A DNA stretch of 64,000 nucleotides from Siphonobacter sp. SORGH_AS_0500 (GCF_002838835.1 NZ_NHPP01000007.1:124001-188000); one strand, 5' to 3'; positions 36,544 to 45,116 are shown, numbered from the stretch's first letter. The notes: generated by a model not told the origin, from the sequence alone. A program made the numbers and translations.

Positions 36544-37236
36544 TTATCCCAGGAGTATTTTAATTCGCTCGCAGGTCTTTATCATTTCTTCCTGATGGAA
36601 CCGGTATGTTGGGCCTGCCACGCCTATCACAGCCAGAATACGTCCTTTACACAGATAAGGCATAGCCACGCAGTTTAACTCTTTCTCGTATTCTTCAAAA
36701 TCGAGGGCATAGCCATTTTTTCTGATACCCATCAGCTCCTCCTGGAAAGCCGCCATATTTCCATCGTACATCTCTTCCAGGAAAACCCTGGAAAGATGTG
36801 GCGAATACGCCATAAATACCTTACCGATGGCGGTGTGCTTCATTTCAAATTCCCTGCCCAATTCCAGAGAGATGCGTACAGATTTGTTGGGTTCACATTT
36901 GTATTCATACCGGAAATGGCTTCCCAACTGAACCGCTAAATAGGCGGTTTCATCCGTATCTGCACTTAATTTTTCGATAAGCGGTTTCAGCTCCCTTTTG
37001 ATCTGGTACAGCGATTTATCGGGAAGGTACAGTTCGCTGATTTTGGGCGTAATCCGATACCGGGGCGAACGTTCGTCCTGCTCCACATAACCCAGTTCTT
37101 TCAGGGTATTCAGGAAATTGTGTACGGTCGTATTTTGTAAGCCGACAGCTTCCGCTATATCGTTCAGTCTTACCAGATTACCGTTGGCAGCGATATAATT
37201 CAATATCTCAAATGTTCTTTTTACCGATTGAATCAT
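36544..37236 (-). CDS. IclR-family transcriptional regulator
   Basis: This 230-residue regulator has an N-terminal winged helix (SVKRTFEILNYIAANGNLVRLNDIAEAVGLQNTTVHNFLNTL in pattern, about 4-50) and an IclR effector domain with HTAIGKVFMAYSP (about 130-145) and GYALDFEEYEKELNCVAMPY. It diverges from the SDR and haem-binding-like genes at 37333-38541. The dyad TTATTCA-N7-TGAATAA at 37239-37259, touching its start codon, is a probable autoregulatory operator. Confidence 0.9.
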   Translation of the reverse strand: MIQSVKRTFEILNYIAANGNLVRLNDIAEAVGLQNTTVHNFLNTLKELGYVEQDERSPRYRITPKISELYLPDKSLYQIKRELKPLIEKLSADTDETAYLAVQLGSHFRYEYKCEPNKSVRISLELGREFEMKHTAIGKVFMAYSPHLSRVFLEEMYDGNMAAFQEELMGIRKNGYALDFEEYEKELNCVAMPYLCKGRILAVIGVAGPTYRFHQEEMIKTCERIKILLG

Positions 37237-37238
37237 AA

Positions 37239-37259
37239 TTATTCAATATTGGTGAATAA
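37239..37259. promoter_or_regulatory. Candidate IclR operator
   Basis: TTATTCA (37239-37245) and TGAATAA (37253-37259) are a perfect 7-base inverted repeat separated by 7 bases, immediately upstream of the IclR start codon in the divergent gap with the SDR gene. Confidence 0.5.
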
Positions 37260-37332
37260 ATAGAGATTTTATATCGATTGTCTCTCAATTAGTTCAAAAT
37301 TAATACAGATTTGCTCCCTAAAAAGATGGAAA

Positions 37333-38100
37333 ATGAAAAGAAAAGTGATTGTCACGGGAGCAGCTGGAGGTATAGGCAAAGGAATTGCCGCTGTATTTGC
37401 TCAGAAAGAGTACGAGCTGGTTATCGTAGACCGTAATAATGAACAGTTGCAGCAGACCCAAGCCGAATTTATCGCCTTAAATCCGGCATTGGGCATCCAA
37501 ACGGTCGCCACCGATTTATCAACCCCGGAAGGTAAGGAATACCTGTATACACAGGTTCCCGAAACGGACGTATTGGTCAATAACGTGGGTTATTACGAAA
37601 ACATAGATTTCTTTGACTTGCAGGAAGTCCATTGGCAAAAGATGATAGACCTCAATTTTATGATCGGCATGCAGCTTTCCCAAGTCTATTTCCGGAAGAT
37701 GCTGGACAAGAAAAAAGGCAGGCTCATCTTTATTTCATCCGAGTCTGCGATCAATCCCGACAGCGAGAAAATCCATTACTGCGTGGCAAAGACCATGCTG
37801 CTCAGCCTTTCCCGTAACCTGGCAGAGCTGACCAAAAATACGGAAGTCACCGTCAACTGCATTCTTCCCGGCCCTACGCTGACCACCGGAACCGAAAAAT
37901 TCATTACCGAACGTTACAGCCCCGATTTAAAAGAGGCAGAAAGAAAATTTATGGCAAGCCGACCCACTTCCATTATCGGCAGGCTGATACGCCCCGAAGA
38001 AATTGGGAATGCCGCAGTCTTTCTGGCGGATGAAAACAGCGGGGCCATCAACGGAAGCAATCTTCGGGTAGAGGGTGGTATCGTAACTAGCATTATCTAA
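37333..38100 (+). CDS. SDR-family oxidoreductase
   Basis: This 255-residue classical SDR has the cofactor motif GAAGGIG (about 8-14), NNVG in the NAG position (about 82-85), Ser in FISSES (about 133) and the catalytic YCVAK (about 147-151). It ends with the usual GSNLRVEGGIV. It is an NAD(P)-dependent dehydrogenase of unknown substrate. It is followed after 18 bases by a GlcG/HbpS-type gene and is divergent from IclR, so the three form a small catabolic unit. Confidence 0.9.
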   Translation: MKRKVIVTGAAGGIGKGIAAVFAQKEYELVIVDRNNEQLQQTQAEFIALNPALGIQTVATDLSTPEGKEYLYTQVPETDVLVNNVGYYENIDFFDLQEVHWQKMIDLNFMIGMQLSQVYFRKMLDKKKGRLIFISSESAINPDSEKIHYCVAKTMLLSLSRNLAELTKNTEVTVNCILPGPTLTTGTEKFITERYSPDLKEAERKFMASRPTSIIGRLIRPEEIGNAAVFLADENSGAINGSNLRVEGGIVTSII

Positions 38101-38118
38101 CTTTAAAAACATCCTACA

Positions 38119-38541
38119 ATGACAACATTTCAGACCAGCAATATCAGTCTAGAAACGGCGAACATGCTGATAGACAGAGCGATTGGAGAGGCTTTAAAGG
38201 GTGATTTTGCCATCGTCGCTTCCGTGGTGAACAAAGACGGAGTACTGATCGCTCTCAAGAAAATGGATCATTCGGTAACAGGCCCGGTTGAAGTGTCTAT
38301 CAAGAAAGCGAGAACGGCAGCACTCTTCGGTTTCAATTCCCATGAGTTTGGCAAAATCGCACAGCCGGGACAGCCCATTTACAGCATCGAAAATACCAAT
38401 GGCGGAATGATCAGTTTCGGTGGCGGTGTAACGCTGCTAAAAGACGGTAAGGTTATCGGAGCGTTGGGCGTTGCGGGTGCTTCTGTGGAGGATGATGAGC
38501 GGATTGCACTGTTGGCTGCGGGGAGTGGGCAGTTTTCATAA
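38119..38541 (+). CDS. GlcG/HbpS-family (DUF336) haem-binding-like protein
   Basis: This 140-residue protein matches the GlcG/HbpS family: VVNKDGVLIALKKMDHSVTG, KKARTAALFGFNS, GGMISFGGGVTLLKDGKVIGALGVAG and the C-terminal DDERIALLAAG. Members bind haem or cobalamin or serve in glycolate and propanediol operons; here the context with an SDR and IclR regulator suggests a small-molecule catabolic role. Decayed DUF4374 sequence begins only 18 bases after its stop. Confidence 0.85.
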   Translation: MTTFQTSNISLETANMLIDRAIGEALKGDFAIVASVVNKDGVLIALKKMDHSVTGPVEVSIKKARTAALFGFNSHEFGKIAQPGQPIYSIENTNGGMISFGGGVTLLKDGKVIGALGVAGASVEDDERIALLAAGSGQFS

Positions 38542-38559
38542 GGGCGAAAATATATATAA

Positions 38560-38753
38560 GATATGCCCCAGACGGCGGGTTCCGCCTACGCCATTACGTA
38601 CAAGTACGACGGCAAAATTTACGATGCCTGTCAGTAATACGACGTTGAAGCAAAACGGTCTATACAGTTACGACTCGGATACTGAAGGTAACCTTCCCTG
38701 AGCATACAAACCGATGGGGGCATAATCACTCATTTCTTTGAACTGACGAAGAA
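38560..38753 (+). pseudogene. Remnant of the 3' end of a DUF4374 (XusB-like) gene
   Basis: This stretch aligns along its whole length with the 3' end of the DUF4374 gene at about 15441-15635: 'acgacggcaaaatttac', 'gttgaagcaaaacgg' and 'ttgaactgacgaag' are shared. Small indels (for example an extra G after atttac) break the frame. In pieces it reads ITYKYDGKIY, MPVSNTTLKQNGLYSYD. The remnant begins directly after the GlcG-type gene and has no 5' part, so it is a decayed partial copy. Confidence 0.85.
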
Positions 38754-39174
38754 GGAAAAGGCTTGGCCCATGCGGGCCGGGCCGGTTTCAATCCAATTTG
38801 CTGAATACTTCCCTATCGTAAAAAATTAAAAAATAATACTGGGAAGTCATGAATAGAGGTATGTCCTTTATCTCAACAATTTCAATGCTAATTTCAAAAG
38901 CAAGTACAAAGCGATTGCGTTAGCAAGCTCACCGCGAACGATTACCCATCATGCCGACTGTTTTCGGTAGGTAGTACGGGTTTAGGAATCTGGGTAGGAT
39001 GCACCGATTCCCTTTTTTGATTCCCCACAGCTAGCGGGCAAATGATGTCTGTCGGCTTCAATCTAGCGTAATTAGAAGAAACGTTACAGTCTGTTTCTTT
39101 TTTGATCTACATCAAGGTTTCCGCGGGCGGACTTCGGCACTTTTGCAGGGTCAATTATCGAAAACGTTGGTCCC
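38754..39174. other. Decayed region with an NmrA-gene scar and the promoter of the DUF2798 gene
   Basis: About 420 bases without an intact gene. 38931-38984 repeats the last bases and 3' flank of the NmrA-like gene (17597-17662): accgcgaacgat, then catgccgactgttttcggtag and a similar downstream tail. The intervening sequence is degenerate. At 39102-39115 there is an FNR-like palindrome, and at 39142-39145 a TTTG of a possible -7 element for the next gene. Confidence 0.7.
39102..39115. promoter_or_regulatory. FNR-type binding site
   Basis: TTGATCTACATCAA matches the FNR/Crp-family consensus TTGAT-N4-ATCAA perfectly. It is centred about 33 bases before the TTTG at 39142, placing it near -41 of the transcription start, the usual activator position. 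It lies upstream of the DUF2798 gene and the broken Crp gene. Its central 12 bases (tgatctacatca) recur at 46159-46170. Confidence 0.65.
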
Positions 39175-39396
39175 ATGAAGAATTATTTCAAGTACATCAA
39201 CACCCTGTTTGTGGTGATCCCGATGACGCTGATCATGGCGTTTGTCGGCCTGATGCGTAACTATGGCTTTGGTCCCGATTGGGGCATGAAGTTTCTAAAG
39301 GCTTGGAGTGTCATGCTCCCCGTGGCGTATGGAGCTGCCTTCCTGATTATTCCTAACGCCCGTAAACTCGCGGAAAAAGTAACGAACAAATGGTAA
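39175..39396 (+). CDS. DUF2798 small membrane protein
   Basis: This 73-residue protein has two hydrophobic helices (about 8-26 and 42-58) and the DUF2798-type phrase FLKAWSVMLPVAYGAAFLIIPNARKLAEK. The function of the family is unknown. It is the first gene after the FNR-type site and is followed 19 bases later by the broken Crp gene on the same strand. Confidence 0.8.
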   Translation: MKNYFKYINTLFVVIPMTLIMAFVGLMRNYGFGPDWGMKFLKAWSVMLPVAYGAAFLIIPNARKLAEKVTNKW

Positions 39397-39415
39397 CTTA
39401 AGTAACACGGAGTGA

Positions 39416-39988
39416 ATGCACGAACAACTAAGTCAGTACATTACCAGTCAGATCAAGGTCAATGAAGAGGAACTAAGGACGATTCTCTCGTATTTCAAGC
39501 CCCTGACCCTAACCAAAAACGAACTCGTGGTAACCCACGGATAAACCAGCCAGCGGACCTACTTCGTTGGCAAAGGTTGTTTACGCGTGTGCTTCATCGA
39601 CGAAAAAGGACAGGAAGCCACCCGCTATTTTGCTTTCGAGAACCAATTTGCCACGGCTCTGGTCAGTTTTATTACCAGCGAACCTTCCGAAGAATTCATA
39701 CAGGCGGTTGAACCCACGGAACTGCTTTACATTAGCCATACAGATTTCCATCAATTACTGGATACAATTCCGCAGTGGGAGAAATTTTATCGCTACTATC
39801 TGGAGAAGGCGTATGTGAACAACACCAAACGGCTGATGTCTTTTCTGATTCAGGATGCCGCCGAAAAGTATCGGCTGTTACTGGCCGAGAATCCAGTCAT
39901 CGTCAGACGTCTTTCCAATAAACTAGTAGCCTCTTACCTCAATATTTCGCAGGAAACGCTCAGCAGGCTGAAAGCCAGAGTGAAATGA
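39416..39988 (+). pseudogene. Crp/Fnr-family regulator with an in-frame stop
   Basis: From the ATG at 39416 (MHEQLSQYITSQIKVNEEEL) the frame is continuous to 39988 except for TAA at 39542-39544 (codon 43). Read through, it is a 190-residue Crp/Fnr regulator: cyclic-nucleotide-fold N-terminal part and C-terminal helix-turn-helix LVASYLNISQETLSRLKA. A single change CAA to TAA would explain the stop; no frame change is involved. It may have acted at the FNR-type site 300 bases upstream. It occupies the same place in its module as the intact Crp gene at 44082. Confidence 0.83.
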
Positions 39989-40045
39989 GGATCGTAACCA
40001 ATCGTTTTCGAACAGCTCCAAGGTGTTTGTTACCGGATCAGCGGT

Positions 40046-40393
40046 TTATTCCACAACCTTTATCCGCTTGTTTCTCTCGGCGGTTTCCCTGCCCCAGCGT
40101 GCCACGGCTTCGAGTAAGGGGATAAGCGTTTTGCCGAAATCGGTCAGTTCATATTCTACCTTCAAGGGCGGTTTGCCGGTATGGACCGTCCGTTTAACCA
40201 AACCGTCTTCTTCCATTTCTTTGAGTTGTAGGCTTAAGGTCCGCTCTGTAATCACCTTACATGCTTTTCTTAGCTCACTATATCGTTTTTTTTCGATTAA
40301 GTGAATCAGAATTACTGCTTTCCATTTGCCGCCTATGTATTTCATTGTCAGGCTGGTAGTGCAGGGGAATTCCTTATCGTCTATACAATACAT
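40046..40393 (-). CDS. HxlR-family regulator of the nitroreductase
   Basis: This 115-residue winged-helix protein has an early Cys (CIDDKEFPCTTSLTMKYIGGKWKAVIL), ITERTLSLQLKEMEEDGLV and VEYELTDFGKTLIPLLEAVARWG. It is a close paralogue of the HxlR protein at 44656-45027. It is divergent from the nitroreductase; the operator-like dyad AACTATA-N5-TATAGTT lies in the gap. Its 3' end faces the broken Crp gene. Confidence 0.88.
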   Translation of the reverse strand: MYCIDDKEFPCTTSLTMKYIGGKWKAVILIHLIEKKRYSELRKACKVITERTLSLQLKEMEEDGLVKRTVHTGKPPLKVEYELTDFGKTLIPLLEAVARWGRETAERNKRIKVVE

Positions 40394-40441
40394 CAGTTAC
40401 TATCGTTTTTGACCATTATTGCGAAGGTATGACACTATACT

Positions 40442-40469
40442 TAGTTTTGCAACTATAAAAAGTATAGTT
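40442..40469 (+). promoter_or_regulatory. Promoter and HxlR operator of the nitroreductase gene
   Basis: TAGTTTTG (40442-40449) is the -7 element; AACTATA-N5-TATAGTT (40451-40469) is a perfect 7-base dyad just downstream of it. Sequence from 40442 matches 45089-45116 at 25 of 28 bases, the promoter of the NmrA-like gene controlled by a paralogous HxlR. Binding would block transcription start. Confidence 0.7.
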
Positions 40470-40488
40470 AAATCAAAAATCGAAAACA

Positions 40489-41088
40489 ATGCATTTTTCA
40501 GACCTTGCCAAAACCAGGTACACCACCAAAAATTATGATCCGAACCAGAAAATTTCGGACAGTAATGTGCAGCAGTTAAAAGAAATTTTACGGTTAAGCC
40601 CGTCATCCATTAATAGTCAACCGTGGAAAGTCTTTTTTATCGAAGACGAAAAAACAAAAAATGAACTGGCTGATGCTTCGTACTGGAACGCCCAACGAAT
40701 TAAGGATGCAAGCCATCTGGTCGTATTTACCGCAATCGATGATGTCGAAAAATTTGAGCAGCAGATTAATGAAAATTTGCCGGTAGGTTCGGTCAATTAC
40801 TACAACAATTTCCTGAAACCATTACCCGAAACGGAAATTAGATCCTGGCTACAGCATCAGGTCTATCTTTCACTCGGCTTTTTCCTGTCGGCCTGTGCCA
40901 GTATGGAAATCGACAGCACCCCCATGGAGGGGATTCAAAATGAAGAATACGACAGGATACTTCAACTGAACGGTTACAAAACGTTGTTTGCCGTTGCTGT
41001 GGGTTACAGGAATCCCGAAGACAGCAACCAGCCATCGCTGAATCCGAAATCGCGTTTGCCTTTAGACCAGATCATTCAATCTATTTAA
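40489..41088 (+). CDS. Nitroreductase-family FMN enzyme
   Basis: This 199-residue protein matches the NfsB-like nitroreductase family: YTTKNYDPNQKIS near the N-terminus with the FMN-phosphate-binding Arg (TRYTTK), LRLSPSSINSQPWKVFFI (about 34-51), and GYRNPEDS near the end. It should reduce nitro compounds or quinones with NAD(P)H as a dimer. It is divergent from the HxlR regulator at 40046, a standard pairing. The next gene starts 4 bases after its stop. Confidence 0.9.
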   Translation: MHFSDLAKTRYTTKNYDPNQKISDSNVQQLKEILRLSPSSINSQPWKVFFIEDEKTKNELADASYWNAQRIKDASHLVVFTAIDDVEKFEQQINENLPVGSVNYYNNFLKPLPETEIRSWLQHQVYLSLGFFLSACASMEIDSTPMEGIQNEEYDRILQLNGYKTLFAVAVGYRNPEDSNQPSLNPKSRLPLDQIIQSI

Positions 41089-41092
41089 AAAC

Positions 41093-42190
41093 GTGAAGAA
41101 GTATGTGTTAGCTCTTAGCGTGCTGATAGGGGCAGATGCTTCTTCGCAAACGGTCAATTATGAGGTCTTTACCACGGTTGATCAATCTGTAGGAAACATT
41201 GCTTTCACTTATGCGGGCGATTTGGTATATAGCCACCATCCCTTTTTCAATCCTGCTTTCAGAGTAGTGCGATATGATGCTAAAAGTAAGACAACCACTC
41301 CGTTTCCAAATGAAAAATGGAACACGCCCAGACAGACAGACGACCATTTCCTGAGCAGTGTTTTAGGCATTCGTAACGATGAAAACGGTATAGTCTGGAT
41401 GTTGGACATGGGGCATAGAAACGCTATCACGCCAAAAATTGTGGGCTGGAATACCATTACTGATCAATTGGAGCGAATTTATTACCTGCCCGAAACGTCG
41501 GTTGTTCCGACTTCTCAACCCAATGATCTGGTGGTGGATACCAGACACCATGTTTTTGTGATTGCGGACGAAGGCATTGGAAATGGCGGCAACGGCAGCA
41601 CCGCAGCGTTGATTGTGGTGGATATGAAAACCGGTAAAACCAGAAGGTTATTGGAAGGGACAAGGACTACTTTACCCGAACATAAACCCACAGTAATCAA
41701 AGGAAAACCTTTGGAAATAAACGGTAAAAATATTTTAGTAGGTTGTGACGGTATTACCGTGGATAAAAATTTTGAATGGCTGTATTATGCCCCATTGAAT
41801 GGCAGTAAGCTATATCGTGTAAGAATGGCCAATTTATTGAACGAAAGCCTACCTGAAAAAGAATTAGATCAAAAAATAGAAATCTATTCAGCGAAACCCA
41901 ATAATGGAGGCTTAAGCATTGATGAGGCAGGAAATTTATATGTAACAGCCATGGAAACCAATAGCGTAGCGGTTATTCTGGCCAGAGACAAAAGCATACA
42001 CCCAATCCTGACTGATGAAAAATTACTTTGGCCAGACGGCATAAGCTATAATACGGCAGATGGTTATATGTACGTTTCGGCGGCACAGGTTCATTTGGGA
42101 GCGATTTTCAATAAAGGTAAAAATTTGGCAAAAGTACCGTTTTATATTTTCAGGTTTAAGCCTATAGCGAAGGGCGTCGCGTATCGATAA
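41093..42190 (+). CDS. Major royal jelly protein (yellow)-family secreted protein
   Basis: This 365-residue protein starts with GTG at 41093 (MKKYVLALSVLIG), since no in-frame ATG lies nearby, and has a signal peptide (about 1-19). Features of the MRJP/yellow beta-propeller family are VGNIAFTYAGDLVYSHHPFFNP, WMLDMG, VPTSQPNDLVVD, ADEGIG and LLWPDGISYNTADGYMYVS. Bacterial members resemble lactonases or dopachrome-converting proteins; activity unknown. It begins 4 bases after the nitroreductase stop and is co-transcribed with it, so it probably shares HxlR control. Confidence 0.85.
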   Translation: MKKYVLALSVLIGADASSQTVNYEVFTTVDQSVGNIAFTYAGDLVYSHHPFFNPAFRVVRYDAKSKTTTPFPNEKWNTPRQTDDHFLSSVLGIRNDENGIVWMLDMGHRNAITPKIVGWNTITDQLERIYYLPETSVVPTSQPNDLVVDTRHHVFVIADEGIGNGGNGSTAALIVVDMKTGKTRRLLEGTRTTLPEHKPTVIKGKPLEINGKNILVGCDGITVDKNFEWLYYAPLNGSKLYRVRMANLLNESLPEKELDQKIEIYSAKPNNGGLSIDEAGNLYVTAMETNSVAVILARDKSIHPILTDEKLLWPDGISYNTADGYMYVSAAQVHLGAIFNKGKNLAKVPFYIFRFKPIAKGVAYR

Positions 42191-42450
42191 GTCTACATCC
42201 ATCCCAAATTGTTAACTCAAAAATATCGTTCAATTTTCCGAAAAAATCGCGGTTCTAAAAGAGTAGTCCGAATGTGTTTTGTTCGATATTTTGGTAGAAT
42301 TTAGATTCAGAGGTAGAAATCTATTTTTTATCTTTGTCCTTATCGGTAAACATTACCGATAAATATGAATGGTACAATGGTAATAGGAATGAATTAACAG
42401 TTTAGCTCACATTACTTATAACCTTTCATACAAACGTATAGAACAAGCCC

Positions 42451-42999
42451 ATGAAAACAGCTTTAATTTTAATTGATATTCAGAACGATTATTTCCCCAA
42501 CGGAGCTAATGAGCTTGTCGGAAGCGAAGAAGCAAGCCTTCGGGCCAGGGAAATCCTGACCAGCTTTAGAAAGAAAAATGATCTTGTCGTACATATTCAG
42601 CATGTATCAACAAGAGCAGGCTCCACCTTTTTTCTCCCTGACACATTCGGAGCAGAAATGCACGAACATGTAAAGCCCCTTGAAAACGAAAAAGTAATCA
42701 TCAAGCATTATCCAAATAGTTTTCGGGAAACAGAATTGTTGGTGTATTTGAAAGAGAACGATATTAATCATTTGGTCATAGCGGGGATGATGACCCATAT
42801 GTGCGTGGATGCCACCGTAAGGGCTGCAAAAGATCTAGGTTATACCATTGAGGTTATTGCAGATGCCTGTGCAACAAAAGATCTTGAAGTGAATGAAATA
42901 CCTGTAAAAGCGAAAGATGTTCAGACCGCATTTTTAGCAGGATTGAATTATTTCTACGCTACGGTTAGAACAACAAAAGATTATTTAGGCCACGAGTGA
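42451..42999 (+). CDS. Isochorismatase-family cysteine hydrolase
   Basis: This 182-residue protein has the family's catalytic triad: Asp in LILIDIQNDYF (about residue 9), Lys in VIIKHYPNSF (about 86) and Cys in GMMTHMCVDATVRAA (about 118). Such enzymes hydrolyse amides, isochorismate or related compounds. It stands alone after an AT-rich gap of 260 bases (42191-42450) in which I see no other gene. Confidence 0.9.
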   Translation: MKTALILIDIQNDYFPNGANELVGSEEASLRAREILTSFRKKNDLVVHIQHVSTRAGSTFFLPDTFGAEMHEHVKPLENEKVIIKHYPNSFRETELLVYLKENDINHLVIAGMMTHMCVDATVRAAKDLGYTIEVIADACATKDLEVNEIPVKAKDVQTAFLAGLNYFYATVRTTKDYLGHE

Positions 43000-43074
43000 G
43001 GTTAGGAAAGAAAACCGCACTCTCGGGACTATTTCAAACGGAAAAACTGCTTTGGTAAAAGCTGGGCTGAAGTG

Positions 43075-43542
43075 CTAAATTAAAATATTGGTATCTCTAA
43101 ACTCGGCTTTTACTTCATATCTCATCTTATAATGCAATTCCGTCTGTCCAACGGTTTGAAAGTTTAAGCTTTCGTAGAGTTTTTTAGCTCTATCATTAAT
43201 TTTAAAAACCTGTAGTTCAATATTTTTTTTCTGTTCTATTGCATTTTTAATAACATCGAGAAGAACTTTAGTTCCAATTTTTTTACCTTGAAAAGATGTT
43301 TCGATGAGAATACTTTCAATAAATATACTATAATCGTTAACCAAAGTTGAAATGTAACCAACCTCGTGATTTTCGTTAATTATTATTTTAATTTTATTAG
43401 GGTCAAATTGTCTTTTATGAAACTCAAGCTGTACAGTATTGTCCCACCCCCAAATTTTCTCCACAAGTTGTCTCGTAGAATTTGTTTTAATTCTAAATGT
43501 CAATTCAAAGTCATTGTCGTCTGATTGTCGATAGGAAATCAT
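43075..43542 (-). CDS. GNAT-family N-acetyltransferase
   Basis: This 155-residue protein has the GNAT core: a strand pair ending in SIFIESILIE, the acetyl-CoA-binding loop SFQGKKIGTKVLLDVI (about 92-107, Q/RxxGxG type) and the C-terminal NDRAKKLYESLNFQTVGQTE. The substrate is unknown. The gene is AT-rich and isolated. Confidence 0.85.
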   Translation of the reverse strand: MISYRQSDDNDFELTFRIKTNSTRQLVEKIWGWDNTVQLEFHKRQFDPNKIKIIINENHEVGYISTLVNDYSIFIESILIETSFQGKKIGTKVLLDVIKNAIEQKKNIELQVFKINDRAKKLYESLNFQTVGQTELHYKMRYEVKAEFRDTNILI

Positions 43543-44081
43543 TTTCTTTGTTTTGTCTTTTGATATAAATTATTTATTCACCAAAATTATAACATCTTGG
43601 TCACTTTATAGTTTATAATTTTCACATTCTTAATTACTGATGTTTCTGAATTATTCATTGTCTGTTTCGCTGTCGTCTTAAATTAACCAAACAGACTGTT
43701 TTTCCTGTACTGAGTCAGGCTGATATTTTTTATATTTTTTGAAAAATTTATTCAGATGACTTTCGTCAGAAAAGTTAAGAGTATGTTGGGAAATTGCAAT
43801 AAGCCGAAATTGCAGCCCACTAGTAGTCGGTAAGTGCTTGCCACTGAGAAGTCATACGTTTGTTGCTTGGTCGCTACAAAGTTGGCCTGACTACCAGCTT
43901 ATTGCAATTCTCCAATATATTCTAAATTATAATTTTCTACAGACTGGAGCGTATTTTATTAAGGTTTTAGAAGAATATTAAAGATAAACTAAGTAATGAA
44001 TTAAATGTGGTGATTAAATAGTAAGTCGATACATTTGAATTGGTAAATTTTGCAATTTAAATCCTCAATCCATCATTTACA
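43543..44081. other. AT-rich intergenic region with a long inverted repeat
   Basis: About 540 bases without a gene. Inverted copies of aattgcaataagc (43792-43804) and gcttattgcaatt (43897-43909) flank 92 bases, with imperfect extension on both sides (ttgggaa / ttctccaa). The element could be a short MITE-like repeat or a hairpin. The promoter of the Crp gene at 44082 lies near the right end (TAAATTTTG at about 44044). Confidence 0.55.
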
Positions 44082-44654
44082 GTGAGCCACATTTTACGCC
44101 GGCACATCGAAGCGATTACTCCCATCAGCGATAAAGAGTTTGGCTATGTATTATCGCATTTTCAAACAAAAAAGCTCAAAAAACATCAATTTCTGGTGCA
44201 GGAAGGGGATGACGTGGTCAATGATTATTTCGTGGTTTCCGGCCTTTTGAAAGCGTATTTCGTCAACCCTGATGATGGAAAAGAACACATCATGCAATTT
44301 GCCTGGGAAGACTGGTGGATTACGGATTATCAGGCCTATTTTAACGAAGCGACCGCCACGCTGACTATTGATTGCATCGAAAATGTGGAAGTCCTGTGCC
44401 TTTCCCTCCACAACCGGGATAAAATCTGTGCGGAACTGCATCAAATGGAACATTTCTTCCGCCGGAAATCCAATGCCGGATACGTAGCCTTACAACGCCG
44501 GATTTTGTCGCTGCTCACCAGCTCTGCCAGGGAACGGTATGAGCAGATGCTCAAAAGTTACCCCTCACTTTTCCAGCGGGTTCCCAAATCGTATATCGCT
44601 TCTTACCTCGGGGTTTCGAGGGAAACCCTGAGCAGGCTTCGTACTTCGTCTTAA
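44082..44654 (+). CDS. Crp/Fnr-family transcriptional regulator
   Basis: This 190-residue regulator uses GTG at 44082 (MSHILRRHIEAITPIS). It has a cyclic-nucleotide-fold N-terminal domain (about 20-125, KKHQFLVQEGDDVVNDYFVVSGLLKAYF) and a short C-terminal helix-turn-helix (SYIASYLGVSRETLSRLR). No Cys cluster for an iron-sulphur centre is seen, so it is not an oxygen sensor of the classical FNR type. Its stop is one base before the end of the convergent HxlR gene. Confidence 0.87.
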   Translation: MSHILRRHIEAITPISDKEFGYVLSHFQTKKLKKHQFLVQEGDDVVNDYFVVSGLLKAYFVNPDDGKEHIMQFAWEDWWITDYQAYFNEATATLTIDCIENVEVLCLSLHNRDKICAELHQMEHFFRRKSNAGYVALQRRILSLLTSSARERYEQMLKSYPSLFQRVPKSYIASYLGVSRETLSRLRTSS

Positions 44655-44655
44655 A

Positions 44656-45027
44656 TTACTTGCTCAAAAACTCGCCTTTTTCGCTGACCACCTTATTGCC
44701 CCATTCCGTAATGGCTTCCAGAACGGGAGTAAACGATTTCCCGAAATCAGTCAGGCTATAGACAACCTTGACCGGTGGTTTTTGGCCATAGACTTGCCTG
44801 GATAGTAATCCGTCTTTCTCGAGTTGTTTTAACTGTAAACTTAGGGTCATTTCGGTAACAGAGGGCATTTCCTTACGAAGTTCACTATATCGTTTGGGTT
44901 CGTTCCGCAAATGGTATAGGATAACTGCTTTCCATTTTCCCCCCACCAAATCCATCGTGAGACTAACCGTACAGGGATAGGTTTTCTCGTTCAGTTTCAC
45001 ATAATCACCAATACATTCTGTTTTCAT
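44656..45027 (-). CDS. HxlR-family regulator of the NmrA-like gene
   Basis: From the ATG at 45027 (MKTECIGDYVKLNEKTYPC) this is a 123-residue regulator; the longer upstream frame would overlap the operator region. Core features: TYPCTVSLTMDLVGGKWKAVILYHL, EMTLSLQLKQLEKDGLL, VVYSLTDFGKSFTPVLEAITEWG. It is a paralogue of the HxlR protein at 40046. It diverges from the NmrA-like gene at 45120 across the dyad AACTATA-N5-TATAGTT. Confidence 0.87.
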   Translation of the reverse strand: MKTECIGDYVKLNEKTYPCTVSLTMDLVGGKWKAVILYHLRNEPKRYSELRKEMPSVTEMTLSLQLKQLEKDGLLSRQVYGQKPPVKVVYSLTDFGKSFTPVLEAITEWGNKVVSEKGEFLSK

Positions 45028-45088
45028 TACGTATCCTTTTTTGCACCTATCCATTTCGATAGATATTGTAAAAGTAGGGTGCTCAAAA

Positions 45089-45116
45089 TAGTTTTGCAAC
45101 TATACTAATTATAGTT
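45089..45116 (+). promoter_or_regulatory. Promoter and HxlR operator of the NmrA-like gene
   Basis: TAGTTTTG (45089-45096) is followed by AACTATA-N5-TATAGTT (45098-45116), only 3 bases from the ATG at 45120. The 16 bases tagttttgcaactata are identical to those at 40442-40457. The operator covers the transcription start and ribosome-binding area. Confidence 0.7.
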
